This document shows, in pieces, positions 23,400-31,986 of a stretch of DNA of 38,254 bases. The stretch's first letter is position 1, and each line of letters starts with the position of its first letter. The position numbers and the translations under genes are program-made. The notes below the pieces were generated by a model. It was not told the DNA's origin. It did not search any database and saw only the letters and a program-made list of their open reading frames with translations. The stretch lies in the NCBI GenBank assembly GCA_016209595.1, contig JACQVV010000456.1, positions 1 to 38,254 on the forward strand, written 5' to 3'. This stretch comes from Planctomycetota bacterium (lineage in GTDB: Bacteria > Planctomycetota > JACQVV01).

Positions 23400-24986
23400 A
23401 TGAGCCAGTTCGAAGCTCGGCCGCTCGGCTCTCGCGTCCGCGAAAACGCTGCAGAGAAGAAGCCCGGCGACCAGGAGCGCCAGAAGATCCTCCGGCTCGA
23501 TTCGGAGCTCATCCGCGACATCACTGGACGGCTGGCCGAGATCCCCCCCCTGCCCGTCGTCGTCCACCAGATCCTGGTCGAGCTCGCCAGCACTGAATCG
23601 AGCGCCAGGAGCGTCGCCTCCATCGTCAGCACCGATCCGGTCCTGACGGCCTCGCTGCTGCGCGCCATCAATTCCTCGTTCTACGGCCTCCAGAACGAGG
23701 TACTCGACATCCGGCAGGCCATCGCGCTCCTGGGCTACGACACGGTCCAGGCATTGGTGATGCAATTCGGACTCTCCCGGATCTTTGACGCGCCGCGCGT
23801 CCCAGGCGCCTACGACGTCGAGGATTTGTGGGTGCACTCCCTTTGCGTCTCCCTGATCGCGATGAGCCTCGCGAAGAAGAGCGCCGGCGTCGATCGAGGC
23901 CTCGTGGGAACGGTCGGGCTCCTCCACGACGTCGGGAAGCTTGCCATCAACTCCAAGTTTGGCGATCGCGTCGCCCGGCTCTTCGACGCCTCCGCTGATC
24001 CGTCGAAGAGCCTCCTCGCCCGGGAGGTCGAGCTCTTCGGGGCCGACCACGCCTTCATCGGCGCTCACGTCGCCCGGCAATGGAAGCTGCCCAACGAGCT
24101 GATCCAGTCCATCCAATGGCATCACCTCCCGCATTTCGCCCCCCTAGACCGGTTCGAGCCCCGACTCAGGAACTCCATCTACCTGATCCACGTCGCCAAT
24201 CAGATCTCCAAACTCTGCCACATCTATTGCACCGACATGGAGATCGACATCGTGAAGGATGAGGTCTTCGCGGCGCTCAAGCTCGAGCCCTCGCTGGACG
24301 ACCTCGTGGACCGCGAGATCAAGCAGGCGATCACGCGGGCCATCTTCTTCGTCGATCAGATCACCGATCGGCCGCTCAAGGCCGTGCAGTGCCTCCTCGG
24401 GACGCGGACGATCGACCAGATGAAGGACATGCGCATCTCGGCGAACCATCCCCAGATCCAGAAGATCGTGATCGCGGACCTCGCCGACGTCGCGTCGGCC
24501 CTGCCGGGCCAGCCGTGGCGCGTGGACTCCAGCGTTCCCGACCCGAAGCTTTCCCCCCAAGACGCCCGAGACGTCGTGATCAGCGCCGACACCTCGGAGA
24601 ACGGCATCCACGAGGCCCTGGCCTCCCTCCGGTGCGCGTTCGACTCCAGCGGGATCGACAAAGCCTCGCGCTTCACGTTCAACTTCCTGGCCAAGTTCGT
24701 TCTCCGCAACTCGCTCCCCATCGAGGAGGGCGGCGGGGGACCGGTCGAGATGCGCTTCAAGGTGACCGATTCCGAAGAGTTCCTGGCCTTCGAAGGCCGA
24801 TCGCTCGCCTTTGCCAACGTCGCTGATCTCGCCGCGACGACCCGGAAGATGGGCCCGGAGAACCTCGACCTTCGATGCCGGGCCCTCATCGCCATCGGAC
24901 TGGGCAACATCCTCACTCTCGACTGGATCCAGGGCATCCAGATCGATCTCTTCAACGCGGTCGTCGTCTTCCGCCGCCCGAGATAG
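23400..24986 (+). CDS. HDOD-domain protein
   Basis: The 528-residue soluble protein has an HDOD domain at about 43-245. It shows IPPLPVVVHQILV, DPVLTASLLRAINSSFYG, IRQAIALLGYDTV, LLHDVGKL (His176-Asp177) and an HHLPHF segment. HDOD proteins are HD-superfamily relatives without known phosphodiesterase activity and serve in signalling, often with motility or secretion genes. Residues of about 290-528 form a second region with no recognised family. It contains SENGIHEALASLRCAFDSSG and a final LTLDWIQGIQIDLFNAVVVF. The frame is open further upstream, but ATG 23400 is placed exactly 7 nt after TATAAT. It follows the pilus-locus genes by 44 bp with its own promoter. Confidence 0.88.
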   Translation: MSQFEARPLGSRVRENAAEKKPGDQERQKILRLDSELIRDITGRLAEIPPLPVVVHQILVELASTESSARSVASIVSTDPVLTASLLRAINSSFYGLQNEVLDIRQAIALLGYDTVQALVMQFGLSRIFDAPRVPGAYDVEDLWVHSLCVSLIAMSLAKKSAGVDRGLVGTVGLLHDVGKLAINSKFGDRVARLFDASADPSKSLLAREVELFGADHAFIGAHVARQWKLPNELIQSIQWHHLPHFAPLDRFEPRLRNSIYLIHVANQISKLCHIYCTDMEIDIVKDEVFAALKLEPSLDDLVDREIKQAITRAIFFVDQITDRPLKAVQCLLGTRTIDQMKDMRISANHPQIQKIVIADLADVASALPGQPWRVDSSVPDPKLSPQDARDVVISADTSENGIHEALASLRCAFDSSGIDKASRFTFNFLAKFVLRNSLPIEEGGGGPVEMRFKVTDSEEFLAFEGRSLAFANVADLAATTRKMGPENLDLRCRALIAIGLGNILTLDWIQGIQIDLFNAVVVFRRPR

Positions 24987-25016
24987 ACCCCGCGATGCGG
25001 GATCGGAGAGGGCTCC

Positions 25017-25067
25017 AACTGGGACTACCGCCACGAACGGGACGTCGCGAAGTTCGTTGAAGCGTAG
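25017..25067 (+). pseudogene. Remnant of a relative of the 16132-16638 gene
   Basis: Bases 25018-25044 are identical to 16442-16468 over 27 bp, and 25044-25058 matches 16585-16599 at 14 of 15 positions. In frame it reads NWDYRHERDVAKFVEA and a stop. That joins two pieces that are about 115 bp apart in the intact gene. No start codon is in frame. It looks like the scar of a duplicated gene that suffered an internal deletion. Confidence 0.65.
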
Positions 25068-25070
25068 GTG

Positions 25071-26585
25071 CTAGGCTGAACTCTCGTCGGGGTCACGAAG
25101 GGAAAGTCCAGCCAGTTTCTCCCGTGGTGGCTCCGGGAAGAAGCAACTCGCTGACAGGCCGACGACGAAGGTTGCCGCCAGTCCGAACGGCGCGAACCAT
25201 AGGGCGTGGAACGCGTACCCCTCCTTCGGCTCGGCGACGACGAGGAGAGCGACGCAGGCGAAGGCAACCACCGCCCCCGTCACCGCGCCTTTCTGGTTCG
25301 CACGGCGCGTGAGCATTCCCAGGAGGAAGAGCCCCAGTAGCGGCCCGGCGAAGTAGCCGATCCAGGTCACCATGAGATCGAGGAGCGCCATTCCGGATGA
25401 CTCGTGGGCAGCGTAGAGCGCGATCCCGGCGGCGGCGAGGCCAAAGAGTCCCGTCAGGGTCCGGGCGAGCCGGAGTTCAGTCCGGCCCTCGAGCGGCCGC
25501 TTCCGGAAACGCTTCACGAAATCGACGATCGTCGCCGTCGACATCGACTGAATGGCGCTGTCGATCGAGGACATCGCCGCGGCGAAGACCGCCGCCACGA
25601 GGAGCCCCGCGAGTCCCGGCGGCACGCGATGTTTGAGGAAGGTTCCGAACGCAGCGTCCTGTTTCATCCCCTCGGGCATTGCGCCCGGGACGGCGGTCGA
25701 CCAGACCGACAGTGCGACGCCAAAGGCAAGCGTGAGGATGGTGGTCGCCACGCCGATCGCCCACCCCGACATCGCGGCCCGACGCGCGCCGGCGAGGTTC
25801 CGGCAGGACATGTATCGCTGGACCGACTGCTGGTTCGTGCCTTGCACGGCAAGCGCGACCGTCGAGTAGGCGAGAAGGACCCAGACGAGGTTGTCGGCCC
25901 CTCGCGGATCGGCGGCGACCCGGATGGGCGCGAGCTTCCCCGAGCTCGCCGCCTCGCCCGCGATCCTACCCACGCTTCCGACGTCGGAGACGATCAAGAC
26001 AAGAGAGATCGCAATCCCCAGGACGATCACCGCGAGCTGGACGACATCCGTCCAGACGTCCGCCTCCAGGCCCCCGAGCGCGCAGTAGACGATCGAGACG
26101 CCCGAGGCGACGAGGATGGCGGTGTCCATCGACCAGCCGAGGATGCCCGCGAGCGCATAGGCGGGGGCGTGAATGAGGAGCCCCGCCCGAAGGAGCGTCT
26201 GGCCAAGGAAGAGAAGGCTCCCGAAGGTCCGCGCGACGACGCCGAACCTCTTCTCCAGATACTCGTAGGCCGAGGTGAGACCCAGGCGCGAGAAGAAGGG
26301 GAGAAAGAGAACGGCGACGAGAGAGAACCCGACGAGATCGCCGAGTTGACGCTGGAGGAAGAGAAATCCGCTCCCGTAGCCCATGCCCGTCCCGCCGACG
26401 AGAGACGTCGCCGAGTAGGAGTTCGCGAGAATCGAGATCCCGATCGCCCACCAGGCCATCCGCCGCCCGCCGAGGTAGTAGTCCTCGGCCGTCTTCTGCC
26501 GCCGGTTGGCGATCCAGCCAATCCAGAGGACTCCTCCGACGTAGAGGACGAGGACCGCGAGATCGGCCCAGTGGAGCGAGCCCAC
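25071..26585 (-). CDS. Sodium:solute symporter family transporter
   Basis: The 504-residue integral membrane protein belongs to the SSS family, which couples sodium entry to uptake of amino acids, sugars or vitamins. About 13 helices can be traced. Family-like spots are DYYLGGRRMAWWAIG near residue 40 and ANSYSATSLVGGTG near 60, in the sodium-site helix. NQQSVQRYMSCRN (about 250) and MSSIDSAIQSMST (about 340) also fit. The substrate cannot be told from sequence. GTG 26585 lies 6 bp after the stop of the M1 peptidase gene, so it is the last gene of the M16-M1-symporter operon. This suggests uptake of peptide breakdown products, as inference. Confidence 0.9.
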   Translation of the reverse strand: MGSLHWADLAVLVLYVGGVLWIGWIANRRQKTAEDYYLGGRRMAWWAIGISILANSYSATSLVGGTGMGYGSGFLFLQRQLGDLVGFSLVAVLFLPFFSRLGLTSAYEYLEKRFGVVARTFGSLLFLGQTLLRAGLLIHAPAYALAGILGWSMDTAILVASGVSIVYCALGGLEADVWTDVVQLAVIVLGIAISLVLIVSDVGSVGRIAGEAASSGKLAPIRVAADPRGADNLVWVLLAYSTVALAVQGTNQQSVQRYMSCRNLAGARRAAMSGWAIGVATTILTLAFGVALSVWSTAVPGAMPEGMKQDAAFGTFLKHRVPPGLAGLLVAAVFAAAMSSIDSAIQSMSTATIVDFVKRFRKRPLEGRTELRLARTLTGLFGLAAAGIALYAAHESSGMALLDLMVTWIGYFAGPLLGLFLLGMLTRRANQKGAVTGAVVAFACVALLVVAEPKEGYAFHALWFAPFGLAATFVVGLSASCFFPEPPREKLAGLSLRDPDESSA

Positions 26586-26591
26586 CGGGGA

Positions 26592-29204
26592 CTAGTCCTT
26601 CTCCCCGTCCTTGCCCGCGGCCGCCTCCAGGAGCTCGACCCATCGCTTCCTCTTCTCGGCCTCGCGGTCGGCTTCTTTCGATGCCGCGCGGGCCTTCTCG
26701 AGCATCCGGGCAAGTTCCTTGTCGGACCGGCCCGCGAGCGGATCGGCGTCCCGCTTCGCAGCGGTCTCGGCAAGACGCCTGACCTCTCGATCGAAGGCGT
26801 CCCGGACTCCGGCCATCCGCTCGGCCCGCGCGGCGTCGAGGATCGGCCCGACCGCGTCCAGCCGCCCCGCGTCGGCGAGGAGCTTCGCGGCGAGCTGGCG
26901 GGTCCGGAAGTAGGGGTCGGCGAGCCGTTCGAGAAGTCGCGCCAGGACCTCCGGATGGTCCGCCCCGGCGAGCGACACGGCGCCCTCCAGCGCCTCGCGC
27001 GCGAGCTCGTGCTGCCCGCCCGCGCCCCACGGGTAGTCCGCGAATTTGAGGAATTGAGGCAGCGCGCCGGGATCGCCCGCCGCGACGAGCCCCGCGAGAG
27101 CGCCCCGGCGGACCACGTCCGCGTACGAGCTCCGGTCGAGCGTCTCGACGAGGACCTCCACGGCGTCCTTCTTCGCGACCTTCCCGAGGCTCTCGGCCGC
27201 CGCCCGCGCGACGTAGTCGCTCGCGTCTTTGGCAAGCGCCCGCTTGAGCGCGCGGACGACCTCCTCTCCCTCGAATTTCGAGAGCCCCTCCGCCGCCGCG
27301 CGGCGCACCTCGGAAGCCGGGTCTTCCGCGAGGGCGCGAAGGAGCGCGCGCCGCGCGGGCTCGCCGCCCGACTTCGCGAGAGCGGCGGCGATCTTCTGCC
27401 GGACGAGTCTCTCCTCCTCGGAGACGAGCGCCCCGGAGAGCGCCTCGCTCGCGGGAAGGCCGCGCTCCGCGAGCGAGTCCGCCGCGTCCATCCGGCCGGT
27501 CGGATCCGGGTCGAGGACAAGAGCGAGCGAGAGCTCGGGAACCTCCCGCTCGAACTTCACCTTCTTGGGGACGAAGTTCCCCTCGTCGAACCGAACGACG
27601 TCCGGCCGGGCTGGGAGATCGAAGGCGAATTCGTGCTCGACTTTCTCGACCCAGACCGTCCGCCGCTCGGTGGTCGCAGGCTCGCCGGTGAAGGTGAAGG
27701 CGAGGACGACCGGCACCCGGAAGAGCCCGCGGTGCTTCTCGAGCACCTGCACCTGTTTCACACGGACGATCGCTTGTCTCGAGGCCGCCTTCCACTCCCA
27801 GGCGACCTCGTACTCGGGATAGCCGGAGCCGTAGACCCACGGATCGAAGAGCCAGTCGAGGTCTTCCCCCGAGGCCTCCTCCATCGCGTCCTGGAAGTCC
27901 TTTGTCTCCACGCTCTTCCCGGCGCGCTCCGCGACGTAGCGCCGGATCCCTTCGCGGAAGCGGTCGTCCCCGAGGACTCCCCGGAGGAGGTGGAGGACGG
28001 CCGAGCCCTTGATGTAGGCGAAGGAGGGGAGCTCGATCGGGGTCGTGTCGCCCTTCTTCACGAGCTTCGCGCGGCTCTCGGTCGTCGAACCCGAGACCCA
28101 TCCGGCGGCGTCGTCGCGCCGGCGGCCGAGGAACGCGGTATGGCCGAAGTGGCTCTCCACCCAGAGGTCGGTGAAGTAGGTCGCGAAGCCTTCGTTGAGC
28201 CAGATGTGGTCGAACGTCAGGCAGGTGACGAGATCGCCGAACCACATATGGGCGAGCTCGTGCGCCACGAGGTAGTCGGCGAGATAGTCGCCGTGGACCC
28301 GCTCATCGTGCAGCGCCCGCAGGTTCAGCGTGGTCGCGCCCGTGTTCTCCATGCCGCCGTACATGAAGTCCCAGACGACGATCTGCCGGTAGACGGGCCA
28401 TGGGTAGGGCGCACCGGTGTAGCCCGCGAAGAACTCGACCATCTCCGGGGTGTTTCCGAAGGCGAGCGGGACCTCGTCCTTTCGTCCCGGGGGGACGTGA
28501 TAGAACAGCGGGACCTTTCCCGCCAACCCTTCGACCGTATCGAATCTCCCGGCGACGAGCGTGATGAGATAGGTGACGTGCTCCGCCTCCTGGCGCCAGT
28601 GCCAGACCCTCGTCCCCGGCCGGGAGCCGTCCTTGGTCTCCACGAGAACGCCGTTCGAGTAGACCGCGAGATCCCGGGGTGCTTCCACCGTGAGATTCGA
28701 CGTCAGCCGGTCGTCGGGTAGGTCGTAGCAGGGGATCCAGTGCCGGTTGTCCTCGCCTTCTCCCTGCGACCAGACCTGGAGCGGGATCTCCGGATGGTCG
28801 GCCGTGGGGCGAAAGAAGTAGAGGCCGGCGGTCGGGCGGGAAAGATAGCGAATCTCGACGACGAGCGACGCGCCCTTCGCGTACGCGTGGTCGAGCTCCG
28901 CCACGAGGAGCCCTTCCTCGACCCGGAAGCTCGCCGCGGGGCGCGGCTCCTTCCCATCCTGGGAGACCGTCACGGACCGGATCTCGGAGTCTTTGGAGTG
29001 GAGCCGGAGCATCCGGAAGTCCTCGACCGCCGGCACGAGCGCGATCCGTACCGTCCCGGAAACCTCACCTCGTTCGAGATCGAGCTCGATCGCGAGGCCG
29101 AGATTCACCTGGTCGTAGTCTCTCGTCTCGGGGCCGAGCTCGAAGCCTTGAGCCGGAAAGACGAAGAGAACGAGGGCCCACAGCGCGAGAGCGAATTGTT
29201 TCAC
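26592..29204 (-). CDS. M1 family aminopeptidase with C-terminal HEAT repeats
   Basis: GTG 29204 is chosen because GGAGG lies 9 nt upstream and it overlaps the TGA of the M16 gene (GTGA). It gives 870 residues with a signal peptide ending near PAQG. The N-terminal beta domain is followed by the M1 catalytic domain. That domain has YGGMENTG for substrate N-terminus recognition (about 282-289), zinc site HELAHMWFG (His315, Glu316, His319) and LNEGFATYF (third ligand Glu338). DLDWLFDPWVYGSGYP is the end of the thermolysin-like domain. A beta domain then leads to HEAT repeats (about 600-780: EVRRAAAEGLSKF, YVARAAAESLGKV) and a charged helical end. Catalytic residues are complete. It likely trims peptides outside the cytoplasm. 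Confidence 0.94.
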   Translation of the reverse strand: MKQFALALWALVLFVFPAQGFELGPETRDYDQVNLGLAIELDLERGEVSGTVRIALVPAVEDFRMLRLHSKDSEIRSVTVSQDGKEPRPAASFRVEEGLLVAELDHAYAKGASLVVEIRYLSRPTAGLYFFRPTADHPEIPLQVWSQGEGEDNRHWIPCYDLPDDRLTSNLTVEAPRDLAVYSNGVLVETKDGSRPGTRVWHWRQEAEHVTYLITLVAGRFDTVEGLAGKVPLFYHVPPGRKDEVPLAFGNTPEMVEFFAGYTGAPYPWPVYRQIVVWDFMYGGMENTGATTLNLRALHDERVHGDYLADYLVAHELAHMWFGDLVTCLTFDHIWLNEGFATYFTDLWVESHFGHTAFLGRRRDDAAGWVSGSTTESRAKLVKKGDTTPIELPSFAYIKGSAVLHLLRGVLGDDRFREGIRRYVAERAGKSVETKDFQDAMEEASGEDLDWLFDPWVYGSGYPEYEVAWEWKAASRQAIVRVKQVQVLEKHRGLFRVPVVLAFTFTGEPATTERRTVWVEKVEHEFAFDLPARPDVVRFDEGNFVPKKVKFEREVPELSLALVLDPDPTGRMDAADSLAERGLPASEALSGALVSEEERLVRQKIAAALAKSGGEPARRALLRALAEDPASEVRRAAAEGLSKFEGEEVVRALKRALAKDASDYVARAAAESLGKVAKKDAVEVLVETLDRSSYADVVRRGALAGLVAAGDPGALPQFLKFADYPWGAGGQHELAREALEGAVSLAGADHPEVLARLLERLADPYFRTRQLAAKLLADAGRLDAVGPILDAARAERMAGVRDAFDREVRRLAETAAKRDADPLAGRSDKELARMLEKARAASKEADREAEKRKRWVELLEAAAGKDGEKD

Positions 29205-31918
29205 TTCAGGATTCCTCCGGTCGAGTCGCACAGAACGGGTTCGGGGAGGCCGAGCCCTTCGAGCTGGGGAAGGACCCTGTCCCCGTCGCCCACAAGGACG
29301 AGAACGGAGTCCTTCGTGAGAAGGGCGCGCGCCGAGAGCTCATTGAGCTTCCCCGCGTCGTACTCGCCTGACTTCGCGAGATCGGCCGCGGCATCGGCCA
29401 GCGGCTGCCCGCCGGCGAGGAGCCCCACGGCGTTCGAGAGGATGGAGTCGAGTGTCGAGAACTCGCCGACCGCCTCCGTCCGATAGGTACGCCGCGCCTT
29501 CTCGGCCTCGCCGGCCGAGATCGTTCCGGCCGCGACCGCCGCGAACTCCTTCGCGATCTCGGCGAGCGAGGCGCCGGTCGCGTCGGCGCGGACGGAAGTC
29601 GAGACGAGAAGATAGCCCGTCTTCGGCAAGAGGACGAAGTCGGAGCTCGCCCCGTACGTGTACCCCTTGTCCTCGCGGAGGTTCGCGTTCAAGCGGCTCG
29701 TGAAGGAGCCCCCGAAGAGGGTGTTGAGGAGGTAGAGCCCGACGCGATCCGGAGTCGAGCGCGGCGGGGCGGGGAGGACCCAGCGGATCACGGTCTGGAC
29801 CGCGTCCGGCTCGTGGACGAGATAGACCCGCGTCCCGCCGAGAATCGGTGGAAGGACGGCGGGCGAAGGCGGCGGGGGCGACTCGGGACCCACCCATTTC
29901 CCGAAGGCCTCCTCGAGGAGCTCGCGGGCCTCCTTCGCGTCGAGGTCGCCGGCGACGAGGAGAGTCGCGTTCCCTGGCCGGTAGAGCCCCTCGTGGAAGG
30001 CGGCGAGGTCGCCGGGGACGATTCCCCCGAGGCTCTCCGGCGTCCCTTTCGCAGGCCGGCCGTAGGGATGAGAGTCCCCGAAGAACCGCCGGATCGCCAC
30101 GAGCCGCGCCACCTCGGTCGGGTCCTCCCGGTCCTGCCGGAGCTCCACGACCGCGAGGTCCCGGACCCGCTCCCACTCCTTGGGCTCGAAGCGGGGCTCC
30201 AGAACGGCCGTTCTGAAAAGCGCGAGGGCTCGCCCGAGATTCCGCTTGAGACACGAGAGCTCGACGTAGTTGTGTTCGGTCCCCACGCTCGTCCCGAAAG
30301 TCGCTCCCAGGAGCGCCATCTCCTCGCTCCACGCGAGCGCCCCGAGCGCCCCGCTCCCCTCCTCGAGCATGTCGGCCGTCGATTTGGCGAGACCGTCCTT
30401 CCCCGCGGGGTCGAGCAGCGCGCCGCCGGCGAGGAAGAGACCCAGGGAGACGAGTGGGAGATCCCGCCGGGAGAAGAGGTGGACCGGGATGCCGTTCGAG
30501 AGCGCGAAGGATTCCGGCGCGGGCGGTTCGAAGAGACGTTCGTCCCCGAAACCCGGACGCCGGTCGATCGGGCTTTCCACCGGCGGCTCGCGTCGTGGGA
30601 GAACGTGGAGCTCTAGCCGGTGGCTCCGGACGAGCACCCGGTCCGTCCACTTCCGGATGCCCTCCGAGTCCACCTTCCGGTACCGCGCGAGGTCGAACCG
30701 GAAGGATCCGGGTTCTCCGAGGTACGCCTCGTACAGGCTCAGGCGGTCGGCCTTGGCTTCGATCGACTGGAGCTCCGAAACGATCCGGGTCTCGATCCTG
30801 TTCGCGATCCGCTCGAGCTCTCGCTTCGTCGGCCCCCGCTCCGCGAGACGTGCCATCTCCTCGTCGATCGCCTTCTCGATCCTCGCGAGCTCCACGCCCT
30901 CGTTCGCGTAGGCCTCGATGAAGAAGAGCGAGCCGTCCTCCATCGAGCTCTGGTAGGCGGAAACCTCGGCGGCGAGCTTCTCCTCGTAGATGAGGCGCTT
31001 GTAGAGCCGGCTCGCGATCCCGGAAGCGAGGAGCTCGGCCACCACGTCCATCTCGGCGTCGCCCCGCTCGAAATGAGCCGGGCTGTGATAGACGAGCGTC
31101 GCCCGCGCGTACTCCACGTCGTCCTCGACCGTCGCGCGGATCGTCCGTTCGAGCTTCACCCTTTCGATCCTCCGGCGCTGGCCGATCGGTCTCGCCGCGA
31201 GGCCGCCAAAGAGCTCGGCGATCCGCTCTTTCGTCGCCGCGGGATCGAAGTCCCCCGCCACGACGAGCGAGAAGTTGTTCGGCGCGTACCAGCGCTCGAA
31301 GAAGGCCTTCACGTCCTCGACCGAGGCCGCCGCCAGGTCCTCGTGGCTTCCGATCACCGGGTTGTGGTACGGGTGGCCGTCCGGGAACATGAGCTCGGTC
31401 ACGAGGAGATCGGCCTTGCCATAAGGCCGCATCTCGTCGGACTCGCGGCGCTCGTTCCTCACCACGTCGCGCTGGAGGTCGAGCTTTTCACTCGTCATCG
31501 CCTTTCCGAGCGCTTCCAGCCGGTCCGCCTCCAGCCAGAGCAGCGTCGGGAGGAGGTTCGCGGGCCCCGAGGAGAAGTAGTTCGTGCGGTCCTCGGAGGT
31601 CGTCGCGTTGTTCCAGCCTCCACCCGCCTCCATGATCCGGTCGAAATCGCTCTCGGGAGCGCGTTCGGTGCCCATGAACATCAGGTGCTCGAAGAGGTGG
31701 GCGAAGCCGGACCGGCCCGGCTCCTCGTCTTTCGAGCCCACACGGCACCAGAGATTCACGGCGACGGCCGGGAGGCGATGATCCTCGTGGAGAATCACCG
31801 TGAGGCCGTTCTCGAGCCGGTATTTCTCGTACTCTACCTCCTGCGCCCCGGCCGCCGCCGAGAGCGCGGAGAGGGCGGCGGCGAGGGCAAGGGCGGACCG
31901 GACGGATGCACTCTCCAT
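29201..31918 (-). CDS. M16 family (pitrilysin/insulinase-like) metallopeptidase, fused two-domain form
   Basis: From ATG 31918 (GGAG about 9 nt upstream) the product is 905 residues with a signal peptide ending near AAGAQ. It contains both M16 half-proteins in one chain. The first half has the inverted zinc motif HLFEH (His74, Glu77, His78) and the distal Glu in RNERRES (Glu156). The second half (about 455-890) lacks HxxEH, having KSTADMLEEG there. It keeps the Arg/Tyr pair in FTSRLNANLREDKGYTYG that helps hold substrate. This active-plus-inactive layout is usual for the family. It degrades short to medium peptides in the periplasm or outside. It is the first gene of the operon; an upstream TTG (31933) is less likely. 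Confidence 0.94.
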   Translation of the reverse strand: MESASVRSALALAAALSALSAAAGAQEVEYEKYRLENGLTVILHEDHRLPAVAVNLWCRVGSKDEEPGRSGFAHLFEHLMFMGTERAPESDFDRIMEAGGGWNNATTSEDRTNYFSSGPANLLPTLLWLEADRLEALGKAMTSEKLDLQRDVVRNERRESDEMRPYGKADLLVTELMFPDGHPYHNPVIGSHEDLAAASVEDVKAFFERWYAPNNFSLVVAGDFDPAATKERIAELFGGLAARPIGQRRRIERVKLERTIRATVEDDVEYARATLVYHSPAHFERGDAEMDVVAELLASGIASRLYKRLIYEEKLAAEVSAYQSSMEDGSLFFIEAYANEGVELARIEKAIDEEMARLAERGPTKRELERIANRIETRIVSELQSIEAKADRLSLYEAYLGEPGSFRFDLARYRKVDSEGIRKWTDRVLVRSHRLELHVLPRREPPVESPIDRRPGFGDERLFEPPAPESFALSNGIPVHLFSRRDLPLVSLGLFLAGGALLDPAGKDGLAKSTADMLEEGSGALGALAWSEEMALLGATFGTSVGTEHNYVELSCLKRNLGRALALFRTAVLEPRFEPKEWERVRDLAVVELRQDREDPTEVARLVAIRRFFGDSHPYGRPAKGTPESLGGIVPGDLAAFHEGLYRPGNATLLVAGDLDAKEARELLEEAFGKWVGPESPPPPSPAVLPPILGGTRVYLVHEPDAVQTVIRWVLPAPPRSTPDRVGLYLLNTLFGGSFTSRLNANLREDKGYTYGASSDFVLLPKTGYLLVSTSVRADATGASLAEIAKEFAAVAAGTISAGEAEKARRTYRTEAVGEFSTLDSILSNAVGLLAGGQPLADAAADLAKSGEYDAGKLNELSARALLTKDSVLVLVGDGDRVLPQLEGLGLPEPVLCDSTGGILK

Positions 31919-31952
31919 GGACGTTCGCTCCAAGGCGAGGAATGGGGCGACG

Positions 31953-31978
31953 ATTGTAACGGGCCTGGCGGCTATCCT
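31953..31978. promoter_or_regulatory. Divergent -10 boxes between the M16 and DNA glycosylase genes
   Basis: On the minus strand TACAAT (31958-31953) fits a -10 box with about 28 nt of leader to the M16 ATG. On the plus strand TATCCT (31973-31978) lies 8 nt before the glycosylase ATG at 31987. GGAAAGAG between them could also be a ribosome site. -35 boxes are weak for both. Confidence 0.4.
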
Positions 31979-31986
31979 GGAAAGAG

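Noticed and set aside
24988..25002. Hairpin after the HDOD gene as a terminator
   Set aside because: The stem CCCGC/GCGGG is only 5 bp and no T-tract follows.
25404..28721. A 1105-codon open frame on the plus strand
   Set aside because: It lies fully antisense to the symporter and M1 peptidase genes, has no recognisable domain and is rich in Arg, Pro, Glu and Asp. It is a by-product of strong GC bias at third positions.
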